Of a stretch of DNA of 64,000 nt, positions 40,481 through 54,556 are shown in pieces. The notes under the pieces are model-generated. The model saw only the letters and a program-made list of their open reading frames with translations, made no database searches and was not told the DNA's origin. This DNA is from Ancylobacter oerskovii. GTDB lineage: Bacteria; Pseudomonadota; Alphaproteobacteria; Rhizobiales; Xanthobacteraceae. The position numbers and the translations under genes are program-made. Position 1 is the stretch's first letter. Every line of letters starts with the position of its first letter. Where the stretch lies: positions 326,590 through 390,589 of the forward strand of contig NZ_JAHBGB010000041.1 of the NCBI RefSeq assembly GCF_018390555.1. The letters run 5' to 3'.

Positions 40481-41572
40481 CTACTCGGCAGCGAGGCGCG
40501 GCCAGGAGGAAGCGGCGTCGAGAGCCCGGGAGAGATGCTCGGGGACCTGATAGGTGGTTCCCGGCATCGTCAGGCCGCTCCAGCGGGTGCGGGCCTTCCA
40601 GGGCGACAGGCGCTGGGCGATGTCGCTGTACCGGTTGGGCAGCTGCGCCACGCCGTCGATGATCAGCGGATGCTCATAGAGCGACAGGGCGGAGATGTAC
40701 TCCTCGTCGCTGAGGCAGATCACCCGGGTCGGCGCCGGATTCGCCAGGAACGAATAATATCCCTCCGCATAGGCGAGCTCGATCTCCCGTCCCATCTTGT
40801 GCAGCACGGTGAGCAGCGATCCCGAATAATAGGCGCATTGATGCGCGCCGCCGCCCTGGGTGCTGAGGAAGTGGAACGCCCGCTTGTACAGCGAGGCCTT
40901 GAAGTCGTTGATGCTGGGAGCGCCGAATCTGGCCGTGTACTGCTCCACCAGATCGTCGAAGAGGAACACGGAGGGGAATTCCTCGATCAACGAGAGATCG
41001 TCGAATTCGAGGCGGAACTTGACGTCGTTGGAGTATCCCTGCTGGATGCTCTTGATGCCGTGCCGGATGTAGACGATCGTATATTGGTCGCCCAGCCTTT
41101 CGAAGGTTTCCCGCAGGCAGGTATTGTTGATGAAGTTGACGGGCGGGCCCTTCCACTCATTGTTGAACTTGTTGTGGACGATCAGCAGGGGCTTGGCGTT
41201 CAGGCTGTCGCGGAAGGCGTCGCTGCATCGGGCGATGTCCAGCGTCCCGAGCTGCCGCATGACCGGAAAGGAGTGAAACGGGGAGGGCGCTGCATAAGTG
41301 TGCTCGAGGCCGACCGGCATCGGCGTGCTGATGCGCCGGTGGAGGCGCTTCTGCTTGCGTTCGACGATGGAGCGGCAATCCAGCGATTCATAGAACAGCG
41401 TCATACCGGAAAAGGTCAGTATGTCGGTGTTCTTCAAAAGGCCGGCCTTGGAAAGCCAGGTCGCGAACGGCAGGAACAGAATGATCTCCGCGCCGAATTC
41501 CCCGTCGAAGAAGATCGATTCGGGCATCTTCTTCTTGTCGAGGATAGACGAGACGAGATACTTGGTGGCCAT
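40481..41572 (-). CDS. unrecognised protein, possibly a glycosyltransferase-like enzyme
   Basis: I do not recognise this 363-residue protein. It has no signal peptide or membrane helix. It opens MATKYLVSSILDKKKMPE. The middle has KPLLIVHNKFNNEWKGPPVNF and YTIVYIRHGIKSIQQGYSNDV, which could be strands and loops of a Rossmann-like half. STQGGGAHQCAYYSGSLLTVLHKMG (about residues 239-263) resembles the glycine-rich sugar-nucleotide region of GT-B glycosyltransferases, which is the only hint of function. It sits between two pyruvyl-transferase paralogues on the minus strand and may belong to the same surface-polysaccharide unit. ACGGAGAGAATGG precedes the start. Confidence 0.8.
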   Translation of the reverse strand: MATKYLVSSILDKKKMPESIFFDGEFGAEIILFLPFATWLSKAGLLKNTDILTFSGMTLFYESLDCRSIVERKQKRLHRRISTPMPVGLEHTYAAPSPFHSFPVMRQLGTLDIARCSDAFRDSLNAKPLLIVHNKFNNEWKGPPVNFINNTCLRETFERLGDQYTIVYIRHGIKSIQQGYSNDVKFRLEFDDLSLIEEFPSVFLFDDLVEQYTARFGAPSINDFKASLYKRAFHFLSTQGGGAHQCAYYSGSLLTVLHKMGREIELAYAEGYYSFLANPAPTRVICLSDEEYISALSLYEHPLIIDGVAQLPNRYSDIAQRLSPWKARTRWSGLTMPGTTYQVPEHLSRALDAASSWPRLAAE

Positions 41573-41821
41573 ATAACCATTCTCTCCGTTTGCGTCACTT
41601 TACGGCGGGGCGCCCGGCAAGGCTAGGCAACCCGCAGGATCTTCCGCTTTCGGCGTTCCTTCCGGTGACCGCAACCCATCTCAAACGCGATCGGGCCGGA
41701 TAAGCAAGTGCGGCGCGGCGAGCCGGCAATCGCGGCGATCCGGCATGACCGCGCTCGCCCGCCCCGCCGAGGCACCGGCGGGCCTCGGGCGGAGCGGCGG
41801 CGGTCCTTCCGGCGCCCGCCC

Positions 41822-42631
41822 CTAGGCGCGCAGTTCGGCGGGGAAGGCCTTGATTACCGAGGCCTTGAGGGCATCCACGTTCTTCTGGTGGAAATCGGAG
41901 AAGATGCTCCGCGAGCCTTTGTTGATCGCGTCGACATGCTTGAGGATATCCACCTGGCCGAAGCGGTCGCGCCCGACCGAGGAGAAATAGTCGTAGAACT
42001 TCCACGACTTGCCCTTGTGGATGTCCTTGGTCTTCATCCACACATTCGGGATCTTGTAGGAATCCGCGAGGATCAGCCCGTGCAGGCTGGTCGAGATGAT
42101 CGCCTCGCAGGACGAGAGCTGCTTCATCGTCTCGGCGATGTCGGGGTTGGTCATGTCGATGATGGTCGAGCGCTTGATCTTCGCCGCCAGCTCGGTGAAG
42201 AGCGGGCTCTCGATCTGGCTCCAATGCGGAATGATGCCGACCGCATGGGTGGGGGTAGCCGCCTTCTGCCAGACATCGGAGGCGAGGATGCCGGCATCGC
42301 CGACCGGCAGCGTGCCGGGCGTCTCCAGCATGCAGCGCGTCAGGTGGCCGCGCACCGAGCGGATGATGATGTTGTCGTTGGGCTTCATGAAGTCCGGGCT
42401 CATCAGGCCGGAACCCCAGACATAGCAGGGGCCCTGGCGGCCGGTGAGCGCGCTTCTACGGTAGACGGCCGACAGGATGCTGCCGATGGAGATCAGCTCG
42501 CATTCGCTCAAATCGGCGAGCACGACGTCCCTCTGCGAGATTTCCCTGCATATCGCCCAGCCGATCTCATCGCCGAGATTGATCTTCGAGGTGTCGGTGG
42601 GCTTCCACCAGTAGAGTTTAAGCGGATTCAT
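41822..42631 (-). CDS. polysaccharide pyruvyl transferase family protein (copy B)
   Basis: This 269-residue protein is a close paralogue of the product at 39594-40403, with the same length, no gaps and the same motif set. Differences cluster around residues 58-70 (YRRSALTGRQGPC here, YWKSSMQTRKAPC in copy A) and 107-113, while the last 70 residues are nearly identical. The two genes face each other, flanking the gene at 40481. Specialisation for different sugar acceptors or a recent duplication are both possible. Confidence 0.88.
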   Translation of the reverse strand: MNPLKLYWWKPTDTSKINLGDEIGWAICREISQRDVVLADLSECELISIGSILSAVYRRSALTGRQGPCYVWGSGLMSPDFMKPNDNIIIRSVRGHLTRCMLETPGTLPVGDAGILASDVWQKAATPTHAVGIIPHWSQIESPLFTELAAKIKRSTIIDMTNPDIAETMKQLSSCEAIISTSLHGLILADSYKIPNVWMKTKDIHKGKSWKFYDYFSSVGRDRFGQVDILKHVDAINKGSRSIFSDFHQKNVDALKASVIKAFPAELRA

Positions 42632-42958
42632 GCGCGATTGATCTCAATTGCAAAGGGTCGAATGAATTCTCTACCTGACAGGGCACGCATCGGCTGCCGC
42701 CGATCGTCCCGACCCGGAAGCGCAATCTATCACATACCGGAATGAAGCTGTCACGATGGCTGGCCGGCCGACGGATGATCCGCATCGACCAGGAACCGGC
42801 GGCCCGTCGCAGGCCCCACCATGGGGAGCCGCGGGAAAGCCGGCGGGTGCGCGGGGCCAGCGGCACAGGGCAAGGCCCGCCGCGATGGAGGCGGGCGGCA
42901 ATGGCGAGCCGGCGGGGAAGACGTTCCCGCCGGCGGCCCGTCGAACAGGTGAGCCGGG
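42632..42958. other. 327-base gap upstream of pyruvyl transferase B
   Basis: The gap between copy B and gltD, both on the minus strand, has no recognisable gene. Both paralogues share ATTGAGATC a few bases before their start codons, so part of the 5' leader was duplicated with the gene. I see no hairpin-plus-T terminator for gltD here. Confidence 0.5.
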
Positions 42959-44383
<1,425 letters not shown>

Positions 44384-44566
44384 CGCGACCTCTCGTCGGA
44401 GCACCGCCACCTTGGAGGCGTTCCAGCTCCGCAGCCAGATACATCAATTGTGCCATTTGGAAAATGACGGCGCGGCCTGCCGCCGCGCCGCGCACCACTC
44501 CCGGGATCCGGCAGAATCCCGGGAGTGGCCGGCGCTCACCCTTTCGGGCGGGCGCGGAGCGGCGGC

Positions 44567-49297
<4,731 letters not shown>

Positions 49298-49398
49298 CGG
49301 AGCCTCCCTTCGTTCGCCTTCGCCGGTCCGCATGCCGAGACATCCCGGCTCCGCGGGCTCACCGCCCGCAAGCATGCACACCAGCCTCAAGATACACT

Positions 49399-49414
49399 AG
49401 CATTGGCTGTGCCA
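49399..49414 (-). promoter_or_regulatory. putative sigma-54 promoter of gltB
   Basis: On the minus strand TGGCACAGCCAATGCT matches the sigma-54 pattern TGGCACG-N4-TTGC: GG and GC dinucleotides at the required 10-base interval. It lies about 102 bases upstream of the gltB start, giving a leader of about 90 bases. Control of glutamate synthase by RpoN with an enhancer-binding protein is plausible for nitrogen metabolism, but this one site is a pattern match only. Confidence 0.5.
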
Positions 49415-49458
49415 GCCGATGATGCTTTCATCGCGCAGAGCGGCAGCCTATGTGCTTA

Positions 49459-49481
49459 ATAGGACAGTATGGTTGTCCTAT
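49459..49481. promoter_or_regulatory. perfect palindrome upstream of gltB
   Basis: ATAGGACA (49459-49466) and TGTCCTAT (49474-49481) are perfect inverted repeats around a 7-base spacer. The site is about 45 bases upstream of the putative sigma-54 promoter, where activators or repressors bind. It is not the usual NtrC site (TGCAC-N5-GGTGC) and I do not recognise the motif. The rest of the 492-base gap 49298-49789 shows no gene. Confidence 0.6.
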
Positions 49482-49742
49482 CAACGCCGAAGATGCCAGA
49501 AACCGCGCGCTCGGACAAGCGGGAGATAACACTTTAGGCGCGGCATTTTTATCTCTTGTTGCGAGATGGGGCCGTAACGCGCAATCAATGCCAATCGGAA
49601 GGTGGGGTCGGCGCAAGCCAATTGCCCGTCGGCACCCCCCGCCTCCGCCCTGCCGGCGCGCCGGGAGGCGACGTCTCAGCGTCGCCGCATTCGGCGGCTT
49701 TCATGGTTCACGATCGGTAAAGCCCCTGATTTGCAGCTGGCC

Positions 49743-49777
49743 GCCAGCTGTTTTTCCTGGCCAGCTGTTTTCTCCTG
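49743..49777. repeat. two near-identical 17/18-nt direct repeats
   Basis: GCCAGCTGTTTTTCCTG (49743-49759) and GCCAGCTGTTTTCTCCTG (49760-49777) lie head to tail, ending 12 bases before the start of the Pro-rich protein gene at 49790. They may be binding sites or a slippage duplication. Confidence 0.7.
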
Positions 49778-49789
49778 GAACGCGGTTCG

Positions 49790-50797
49790 ATGTCCAAGCT
49801 GCCCGCCCCGAAACTGGTCCGACACGCCCTCGCCCTGCCGGCGCTCGCCGTGGTGCTCGCCGCCGGCGCCGTGCTGCCGGCGCAGGCGCAGGTCTATTAC
49901 CGTCCCTATGCGCCGCCGCCCGGCTACGTGCCGGCGCCCCGCTATGCGCCGCCGCCGGGCTATCCGCCGCCGATCTACCGCCCGCCCGTGGTGCGTCCCT
50001 ATTCCCCGCCGGTGATGCCGCGCGCCGACATGCGGCCGATGCTGAGTTCCATGGGGCTGCGCAACATCTCGCGCCCGCGCACCGAGGGGCAGTTCTATGT
50101 GAGCGAGGCCACCGATGCGATGGGCCGTCGCGTGCAGGTGCGGGTGAGCGCCTATTCCGGCACCGTGGTGTCGATGCGTCCCATCGGCCCGGCGGTATCG
50201 GGTTCGCCCGCGGGCGAGCGCGCGCCGATGCCGCTGACCAACGTACTGCCGCCGAAGAAGCCGCCGCTGCCGGGCTCGCCGCATGCCCCGCTTTCCGCCA
50301 GCCTGCCCGAGGCCGGGGCCTCGACGCCGGCCGGCGAGCAGCGGCCGGTCGATCCCGCACCGTCCGCCATGGCGCCGTCCCCGATGGCGCCGGCGGCCGG
50401 CGGCGCGGCGCCGGTCGCGCCCCAGCCTTCCGTCGCCGCGGTGTCGCCGGCGGCGCCCGCCGGGACGTCTGGCGAGGCCCGGCCCGCGGAAACGCCGGGC
50501 GGCACGCCGGTGCGCGTCATTCCCGGCGTGGCGACCCCGTCCAATGCCACCCGCCCGGAGAGCGGCCCGCCCGCCGCCGCCACGCCCGCCGCCTCGACAC
50601 CATCCGTCGCGGCGCCTGCCGCCAGCGCCCCCGCTGCCGAGCCGCCCGGCAGGGCGCCCAACGTGCTGGAGGCCCGCGCCGGCGTTTCAACCGGCGCCGG
50701 TGCCGGTGCGGCGGAAGTACCGGCCGGCACCGCCTCGGTGCTGGTGCGCGAGGTCGACGAGCCGCCGAAGCCGACGCCCAAGCCGCCGGTCAACTGA
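49790..50797 (+). CDS. exported proline/alanine-rich protein with PepSY-like segment
   Basis: The 335-residue product has a signal peptide (MSKLPAPKLVRHALALPALAVVLAAGAVLPAQAQ). A Tyr/Pro-rich region follows (PPPGYVPAPRYAPPPGYPPP). A short folded segment at about residues 80-130 (MLSSMGLRNISRPRTEGQFYVSEATD and RVQVRVSAYSGTVVSM) looks like a PepSY fold. The rest is an Ala/Pro-rich tail with no cysteine. It resembles other alphaproteobacterial extracytoplasmic proteins of unknown role. The second small protein with this layout is at 51665. Confidence 0.72.
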   Translation: MSKLPAPKLVRHALALPALAVVLAAGAVLPAQAQVYYRPYAPPPGYVPAPRYAPPPGYPPPIYRPPVVRPYSPPVMPRADMRPMLSSMGLRNISRPRTEGQFYVSEATDAMGRRVQVRVSAYSGTVVSMRPIGPAVSGSPAGERAPMPLTNVLPPKKPPLPGSPHAPLSASLPEAGASTPAGEQRPVDPAPSAMAPSPMAPAAGGAAPVAPQPSVAAVSPAAPAGTSGEARPAETPGGTPVRVIPGVATPSNATRPESGPPAAATPAASTPSVAAPAASAPAAEPPGRAPNVLEARAGVSTGAGAGAAEVPAGTASVLVREVDEPPKPTPKPPVN

Positions 50798-50846
50798 GGG
50801 GGCCCGCCTTTACGGGAGGGGCCCGCCGTCCAGCGAATGCGCCAAC

Positions 50847-50874
50847 AAAAAAGCGCCCCGGTCTCCCGGGGCGC
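50847..50874 (-). terminator. intrinsic terminator of hsp20
   Basis: On the minus strand GCGCCCCGG pairs with CCGGGGCGC around a four-base loop (GAGA), followed directly by a run of T. It lies 32 bases after the hsp20 stop and faces the converging Pro-rich gene. Confidence 0.88.
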
Positions 50875-50905
50875 CTCCATCGTCACGTCGGTGACGGTTC
50901 GCGGG

Positions 50906-51379
50906 TTACGCGGCGACCTTGGCGTCGATCACCTTGGGGGCGGCCTGCGGGGCCGCGCCGGTGGTGATGGCGATCGAGCGGGGCTTCAGCTTCTCCGGGA
51001 CCTCGCGCACGAGGTCGACATGGAGCAGGCCGTTGGCAAGCGAGGCACCACGTACCTCGACATGATCGGCCAGCTGGAAGCGGCGCTCGAAGGCGCGTGC
51101 GGCGATGCCCTGGTAGAGCACCTCGCCCGACTTGCCGGCTTCGTCGGCCTTGCGCTCGCCGCGGATGGAGAGCGTGCCCTCCTTCACGTCGATGAAGAGG
51201 TCCTGGTCGGTGAAGCCGGCGACCGCCACGGTGATGCGATAGGCATTCTCGCCGGTGCGCTCGATATTATACGGCGGGTAGGTGCCGGCATCGACACCGC
51301 CGACCTGGTCGAGCAGCGAGAACAGCCGGTCGAAACCGACGGTCGAACGATAGAGCGGGGAAAGATCGAACGTACGCAT
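50906..51379 (-). CDS. small heat-shock protein, Hsp20/IbpA type
   Basis: The 157-residue product is an alpha-crystallin-domain chaperone that binds unfolding proteins. The N-terminus MRTFDLSPLYRSTVGFDRLF matches IbpA-like proteins. The alpha-crystallin domain (about residues 35-130) has YNIERTGENAYRITVAVAGF, DLFIDVKEGTLSIRGERK and ALANGLLHVDLVREVPE-like strands. The C-terminal tail carries the IxI-type RSIAI. The start at 51379 has AGGAGGATATGCC before it. Its 5' leader contains a ROSE-like thermosensor (51381-51478). Confidence 0.93.
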   Translation of the reverse strand: MRTFDLSPLYRSTVGFDRLFSLLDQVGGVDAGTYPPYNIERTGENAYRITVAVAGFTDQDLFIDVKEGTLSIRGERKADEAGKSGEVLYQGIAARAFERRFQLADHVEVRGASLANGLLHVDLVREVPEKLKPRSIAITTGAAPQAAPKVIDAKVAA

Positions 51380-51380
51380 G

Positions 51381-51478
51381 GCATATCCTCCTGTGAAGCG
51401 ACATGCGGGGTTGCGGACCCTCTCGGCTGAGCCGGGTCCCTCATGTGCCGCCGATTGGCCGGCACCATCTGGAGATGG
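51381..51478 (-). promoter_or_regulatory. ROSE-like RNA thermometer of hsp20
   Basis: Read on the minus strand, the last hairpin (51406 to 51381) pairs GCAUGUC with GAUAUGC and CUUC with GGAG around an ACA loop, leaving a bulged G in UCGCU. This sequesters the AGGAGG ribosome site, as in ROSE elements, which have a U-(U/C)-GCU strand facing the SD. Three more hairpins precede it: 51415-51439, 51446-51464 and 51465-51478. In this family melting at high temperature frees the SD. Confidence 0.8.
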
Positions 51479-51664
51479 GAAGGCCTCCCGGCTTCGCAAG
51501 GGGCGATCGCCGCATCGTCCCGGGCCATGCCGGGCGGCGGCCCGGCGGCGAAGATGAACGACAGATGAACGGCGGGCTCGGCGGCAATTCAGTTCGGCGG
51601 CCCTATCTTGCGTTTCGGTGGGGATGGGTGATCGATGTGGCCGTGATCGGGAGGTCGGGCGGTG

Positions 51665-52048
51665 ATGGCGATGCTGCGCGTGCTGTTGGCGGTTCTGCTG
51701 GTTCTGCCGGCGGGGGCGGTGATCGACGCGCGGATGCCGGCCGCCGCTCAGAGCATCGGTCCCTCCGGTGGGCCGTGGGCGGCGCCCTATGGGCGCGGCG
51801 GCCCGCCGCCCGGTCCCTATGCGCCCTATGAAACGCCGCCGGCGGGCGGCGGTCTCGACGGCGCGGCGGCGGCTCAGATGCTGCAGGCCCGCGGCTTCTC
51901 CGACGTGTCGGTGCTGCGCCAGCGCGGCCCGACCATCCTCTTGGAGGCCAACGGCCCGCGCGGCGAGCGGGTGCGGGTGGTCGTGGATGCCGCCTCCGGC
52001 GCCATCAGCGGCATGAAGGTGATCGGCTTCGGCGACCGGCGCTATTGA
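51665..52048 (+). CDS. small exported protein with PepSY-like domain
   Basis: The 127-residue product (start ATG 51665; a GTG one codon earlier is also possible) has a signal peptide (MLRVLLAVLLVLPAGAVIDARMPAAAQ). A Gly/Pro-rich linker follows. The compact C-terminal domain begins GAAAAQMLQARGFSDVSVLRQ and continues with ILLEANGPRGERVRVVVDAASG and ISGMKVIG, a PepSY-type pattern. Function is unknown; it may be an envelope protein of the same group as the products at 15788 and 49790. Confidence 0.75.
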   Translation: MAMLRVLLAVLLVLPAGAVIDARMPAAAQSIGPSGGPWAAPYGRGGPPPGPYAPYETPPAGGGLDGAAAAQMLQARGFSDVSVLRQRGPTILLEANGPRGERVRVVVDAASGAISGMKVIGFGDRRY

Positions 52049-52180
52049 AGCCGGACGCTGCGGAACGTGATCACGAAACTGTCACGGAAGCCCCGTGAAA
52101 GCCTTTGCCGGCTTGTGATTCGGCACGGTTTTCGCTACTCACCGCTTCCATTTTCCGCGAAGGTCCGTCCCACCCCCGAA

Positions 52181-53131
52181 ATGCAACTCTTCAGCACTCC
52201 CGACAATCCCGTACCCGACAGCGCCGAGAGCGGCATGCTGCGCACGTCCGACGGCGTGTCGCTGCGCTATGCCTATTGGCGCGCCGCCCGGCGTTCGCGC
52301 GGCACGGTGTGCGTGTTTCCGGGGCGTACCGAGAAGATCGAGAAGTATTTCGAGACCGCCGAGGATCTGCGCGGCCGCGGCTTCGCGGTGGCGGTGCTCG
52401 ATTGGCGCGGCCAGGGCGGGTCGGAGCGGCTGCTGCGCAACCCGATGAAGGGGCATGTGAGCACCTTCGCGGATTATCAGCTCGATCTCGAGGCCTTCAT
52501 GCGCGAGATCGTGCTGCCGCATTGCCCGGCGCCCTATTACGCGCTTGCCCATTCCATGGGCGCCGCGATCCTGCTCGAATCCGCCCGCCTCGACAAGCGC
52601 TGGTTCGACCGCATGGTGCTGTCGACGCCGATGCTCGATCTCGCCATGGTGCGGCACGAGCGGACGGCGCGGCGCACGGCGCGGGTGCTGAGCGCTGCCG
52701 GGCTCTCGCGGGTCTATGTGCCGCATAATGGCCGCCTGCGCGCCGGCGAGCTGATCTTCGAGGGCAACCGCCTCACCTCGGATCCGGTGCGCTTCGCCCG
52801 CAATCTCGCCATCAGCGTCGAGCACCCGGTGCTCGATGTCGGCCCGCCGACCATCGGCTGGGTGAAGTCCGCCTTCGACCAGATGGACCGGCTCACCGAT
52901 CCCGCCACCGCCCGCGTCATCCGCCAGCCGCTGCTGATGGTCGGGGCCGGTGCCGACAAGGTGGTGTCGACGCCGGCGATCGAGCGGCTGGGCAGCCGCC
53001 TCATCGCCGGTTCGCATCTGGTGTTGCCGGGCGCGCGGCACGAGTTGCTGCAGGAACGGGACGAGTTCCGCCAGCCCTTCCTCGCCGCCTTCGACGCCTT
53101 CATTCCCGGCAGCGCCGCCGCGGCGGCGTGA
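52181..53131 (+). CDS. alpha/beta hydrolase (lysophospholipase-like)
   Basis: The 316-residue product has an alpha/beta-hydrolase fold with the nucleophile elbow LAHSMGAAILLES, where the Ser is in HSMGA, and the late catalytic His in GARHELLQE. The block VAVLDWRGQGGSERLL is that of PldB-type lysophospholipases and related monoacylglycerol lipases. I place the start at 52181 (MQLFSTPDNPVPDS), where similar proteins begin. A GTG at 52067 would add 38 residues without resemblance. It is a lone gene, convergent with hisN. Confidence 0.88.
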   Translation: MQLFSTPDNPVPDSAESGMLRTSDGVSLRYAYWRAARRSRGTVCVFPGRTEKIEKYFETAEDLRGRGFAVAVLDWRGQGGSERLLRNPMKGHVSTFADYQLDLEAFMREIVLPHCPAPYYALAHSMGAAILLESARLDKRWFDRMVLSTPMLDLAMVRHERTARRTARVLSAAGLSRVYVPHNGRLRAGELIFEGNRLTSDPVRFARNLAISVEHPVLDVGPPTIGWVKSAFDQMDRLTDPATARVIRQPLLMVGAGADKVVSTPAIERLGSRLIAGSHLVLPGARHELLQERDEFRQPFLAAFDAFIPGSAAAAA

Positions 53132-53158
53132 GCGGGCGGGCCTGAGCGGGGAGGGGGC

Positions 53159-53944
53159 TCAGCCCTCCGCCAGCACCTTCAGCGCCTGCTCATGCACGCG
53201 CCGGTCGCCGGCGGCGACGATGCGCCCGCCGCCGGTCGCCGGGTTGCCTTCCCAATCGGTGATGATGCCGCCGGCGCCCTCGACGATGGGGATGAGCGCG
53301 GCGATGTCGTAGTCCTGCAGCTCGGTCTCGATGACGAGGTCGACATGGCCGGCGGCGATCATGCAATAGGCATAGCAGTCGCCGCCATAGCGCGGCAGCC
53401 GCACCTGCCGCTCCACCTCGGCATAGCGGGCGCGATCGGCCTCCTGCATCAGCCGGGGGCTGGTGGTCATCAGCAGGGCCTCGCCGAGGCTGGCGCAGGG
53501 GCGCACGGACAGGCTGCGCGGCCCGGCCGGGCCGCGATAGCGGGCCACCACGCCGTCGCCGAAGAACCGCTCGCCGACGAAGGGCTGGTGCATCATGCCG
53601 TAGACCGGCGCGCCGTGGCGGGCGAGGCCGATCAGCGTGCCCCAGGCCGGCAGGCCGGCGATGAAGGATTTGGTGCCGTCGATCGGGTCGAGGATCCACA
53701 CATATTCGGCGTCGAGATTCTCGTTGCCATATTCCTCGCCGCGCACGCCGTGCAGCGGGAAGGTCTTGCGGATGAGGTTGCGCATCGCCTGCTCGGCGCC
53801 GCGGTCGGCGGCGGTGACGGGATCGAAGGCGGAGCCCTTGTTCTTGTCCTCGACGCCGAGCGCCGTGCGGAAGAACGGCAGGATGACCTGGCCGGACACG
53901 GTGGCGAGCTCGTGTACGAAGGCTTCGAAATCCACCGCGCCCAT
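53159..53944 (-). CDS. hisN: histidinol-phosphatase, inositol-monophosphatase type
   Basis: The 261-residue product belongs to the Mg-dependent IMPase family and matches the alphaproteobacterial HisN group, which removes phosphate from histidinol phosphate in histidine biosynthesis. Motifs are DPVTAADRGAEQ, GVRGEEYGNE (metal-binding Glu), WILDPIDGTKSFIAGLPAWG (Asp/Asp/Asp) and YGGDCYAYCMIAAGHVDLVIETELQDYDIAALI. The start at 53944 (MGAVDFEAFV) fits the family; the frame upstream is longer. Other IMPase substrates remain possible. Confidence 0.9.
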   Translation of the reverse strand: MGAVDFEAFVHELATVSGQVILPFFRTALGVEDKNKGSAFDPVTAADRGAEQAMRNLIRKTFPLHGVRGEEYGNENLDAEYVWILDPIDGTKSFIAGLPAWGTLIGLARHGAPVYGMMHQPFVGERFFGDGVVARYRGPAGPRSLSVRPCASLGEALLMTTSPRLMQEADRARYAEVERQVRLPRYGGDCYAYCMIAAGHVDLVIETELQDYDIAALIPIVEGAGGIITDWEGNPATGGGRIVAAGDRRVHEQALKVLAEG

Positions 53945-54169
53945 GGGCTGCACTCCGTTCTGGTCCCGCCGATGCCGCTCGGCGCGGCGCCTTTCCATAT
54001 CGGCCGCGCTGCCGGCCGGCAATGGCGGCGAAGCGGCCTCCCGCACGGGCCGGACGCAAGGTAACGATGAGCGTACCTCATGGCGCTCCGCCGGGAAGGG
54101 GGTCCGGAGCTCTGCGGCAGTCGCATGGCTGCCATTCCGGCAAGATGAACAATTAGGCAGCTTCGCCGA

Positions 54170-54198
54170 TTGCCAGCGGGGGGAGGACCTGCCATATT
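54170..54198 (+). promoter_or_regulatory. promoter of sRNA copy 1
   Basis: TTGCCA (54170-54175) and CATATT (54193-54198), 17 bases apart. Transcription would start at about 54205. Confidence 0.55.
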
Positions 54199-54204
54199 AT
54201 TGCA

Positions 54205-54303
54205 ATGCGGCAGGGCGATTGGCGTTGCCTTGCTGCCGCCCTCCTTGGGCGTTTCCTCCCTAGACTTGGGCCGCTCCGGCAACGTGAGCGGCCCCTTTCT
54301 TTT
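54205..54303 (+). ncRNA. anti-SD small RNA, copy 1
   Basis: This is a predicted RNA of about 99 nt. GCGGCAG (54207-54213) pairs with CTGCCGC (54233-54239) to form a 5' stem-loop. A 39-nt core identical in all three copies begins GCCCTCCTTGGGCGTTTCCT at 54238 and ends at 54276. It carries two CCUCC motifs complementary to the Shine-Dalgarno sequence. The terminator stem GGGCCGCT (54268-54275) and AGCGGCCC (54287-54294) is followed by CTTTCTTTT. The build resembles the multicopy alphaproteobacterial anti-SD sRNAs (such as the alpha-r14/NfeR1 or CcsR groups), which bind mRNA ribosome sites through C/U-rich motifs; I cannot assign a family. Confidence 0.75.
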
Positions 54304-54427
54304 GTCCAGGGCTTTGATTTAAAAACATTTCCTGACGAATTCGCGCATATCGGGCCGCGGCCTGCGCCATCGGCGCCGGGGCGTTCCCGCGTTCTGCAGG
54401 ACCGGGGCGGGTGCGAGGCGGTCGGTT

Positions 54428-54468
54428 AAAAACGCTGCGCGGATGAGGCGCGCTCCGGGCGCGTTTTT
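54428..54468. terminator. hairpin with A/T flanks, possible bidirectional terminator
   Basis: AAAAACGC (54428-54435) and GCGTTTTT (54461-54468) pair around an internal GC-rich loop that can itself form GCGC / GCGC pairs. The T-run on one side and the A-run on the other would suit termination in both directions. No gene is assigned to it; it lies between sRNA copies 1 and 2. Confidence 0.5.
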
Positions 54469-54521
54469 CGTCACTTGCGCGTGAAGCGCGGCTGGCGCCT
54501 TTCGTTTCTTTCGTTTGCCCC

Positions 54522-54550
54522 TTGCGTCAGGCGCCTATCTCCTGCATATT
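54522..54550 (+). promoter_or_regulatory. promoter of sRNA copy 2
   Basis: TTGCGT (54522-54527) and CATATT (54545-54550), 17 bases apart, as in copy 1. Start expected near 54557. Confidence 0.55.
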
Positions 54551-54556
54551 ATTGCG

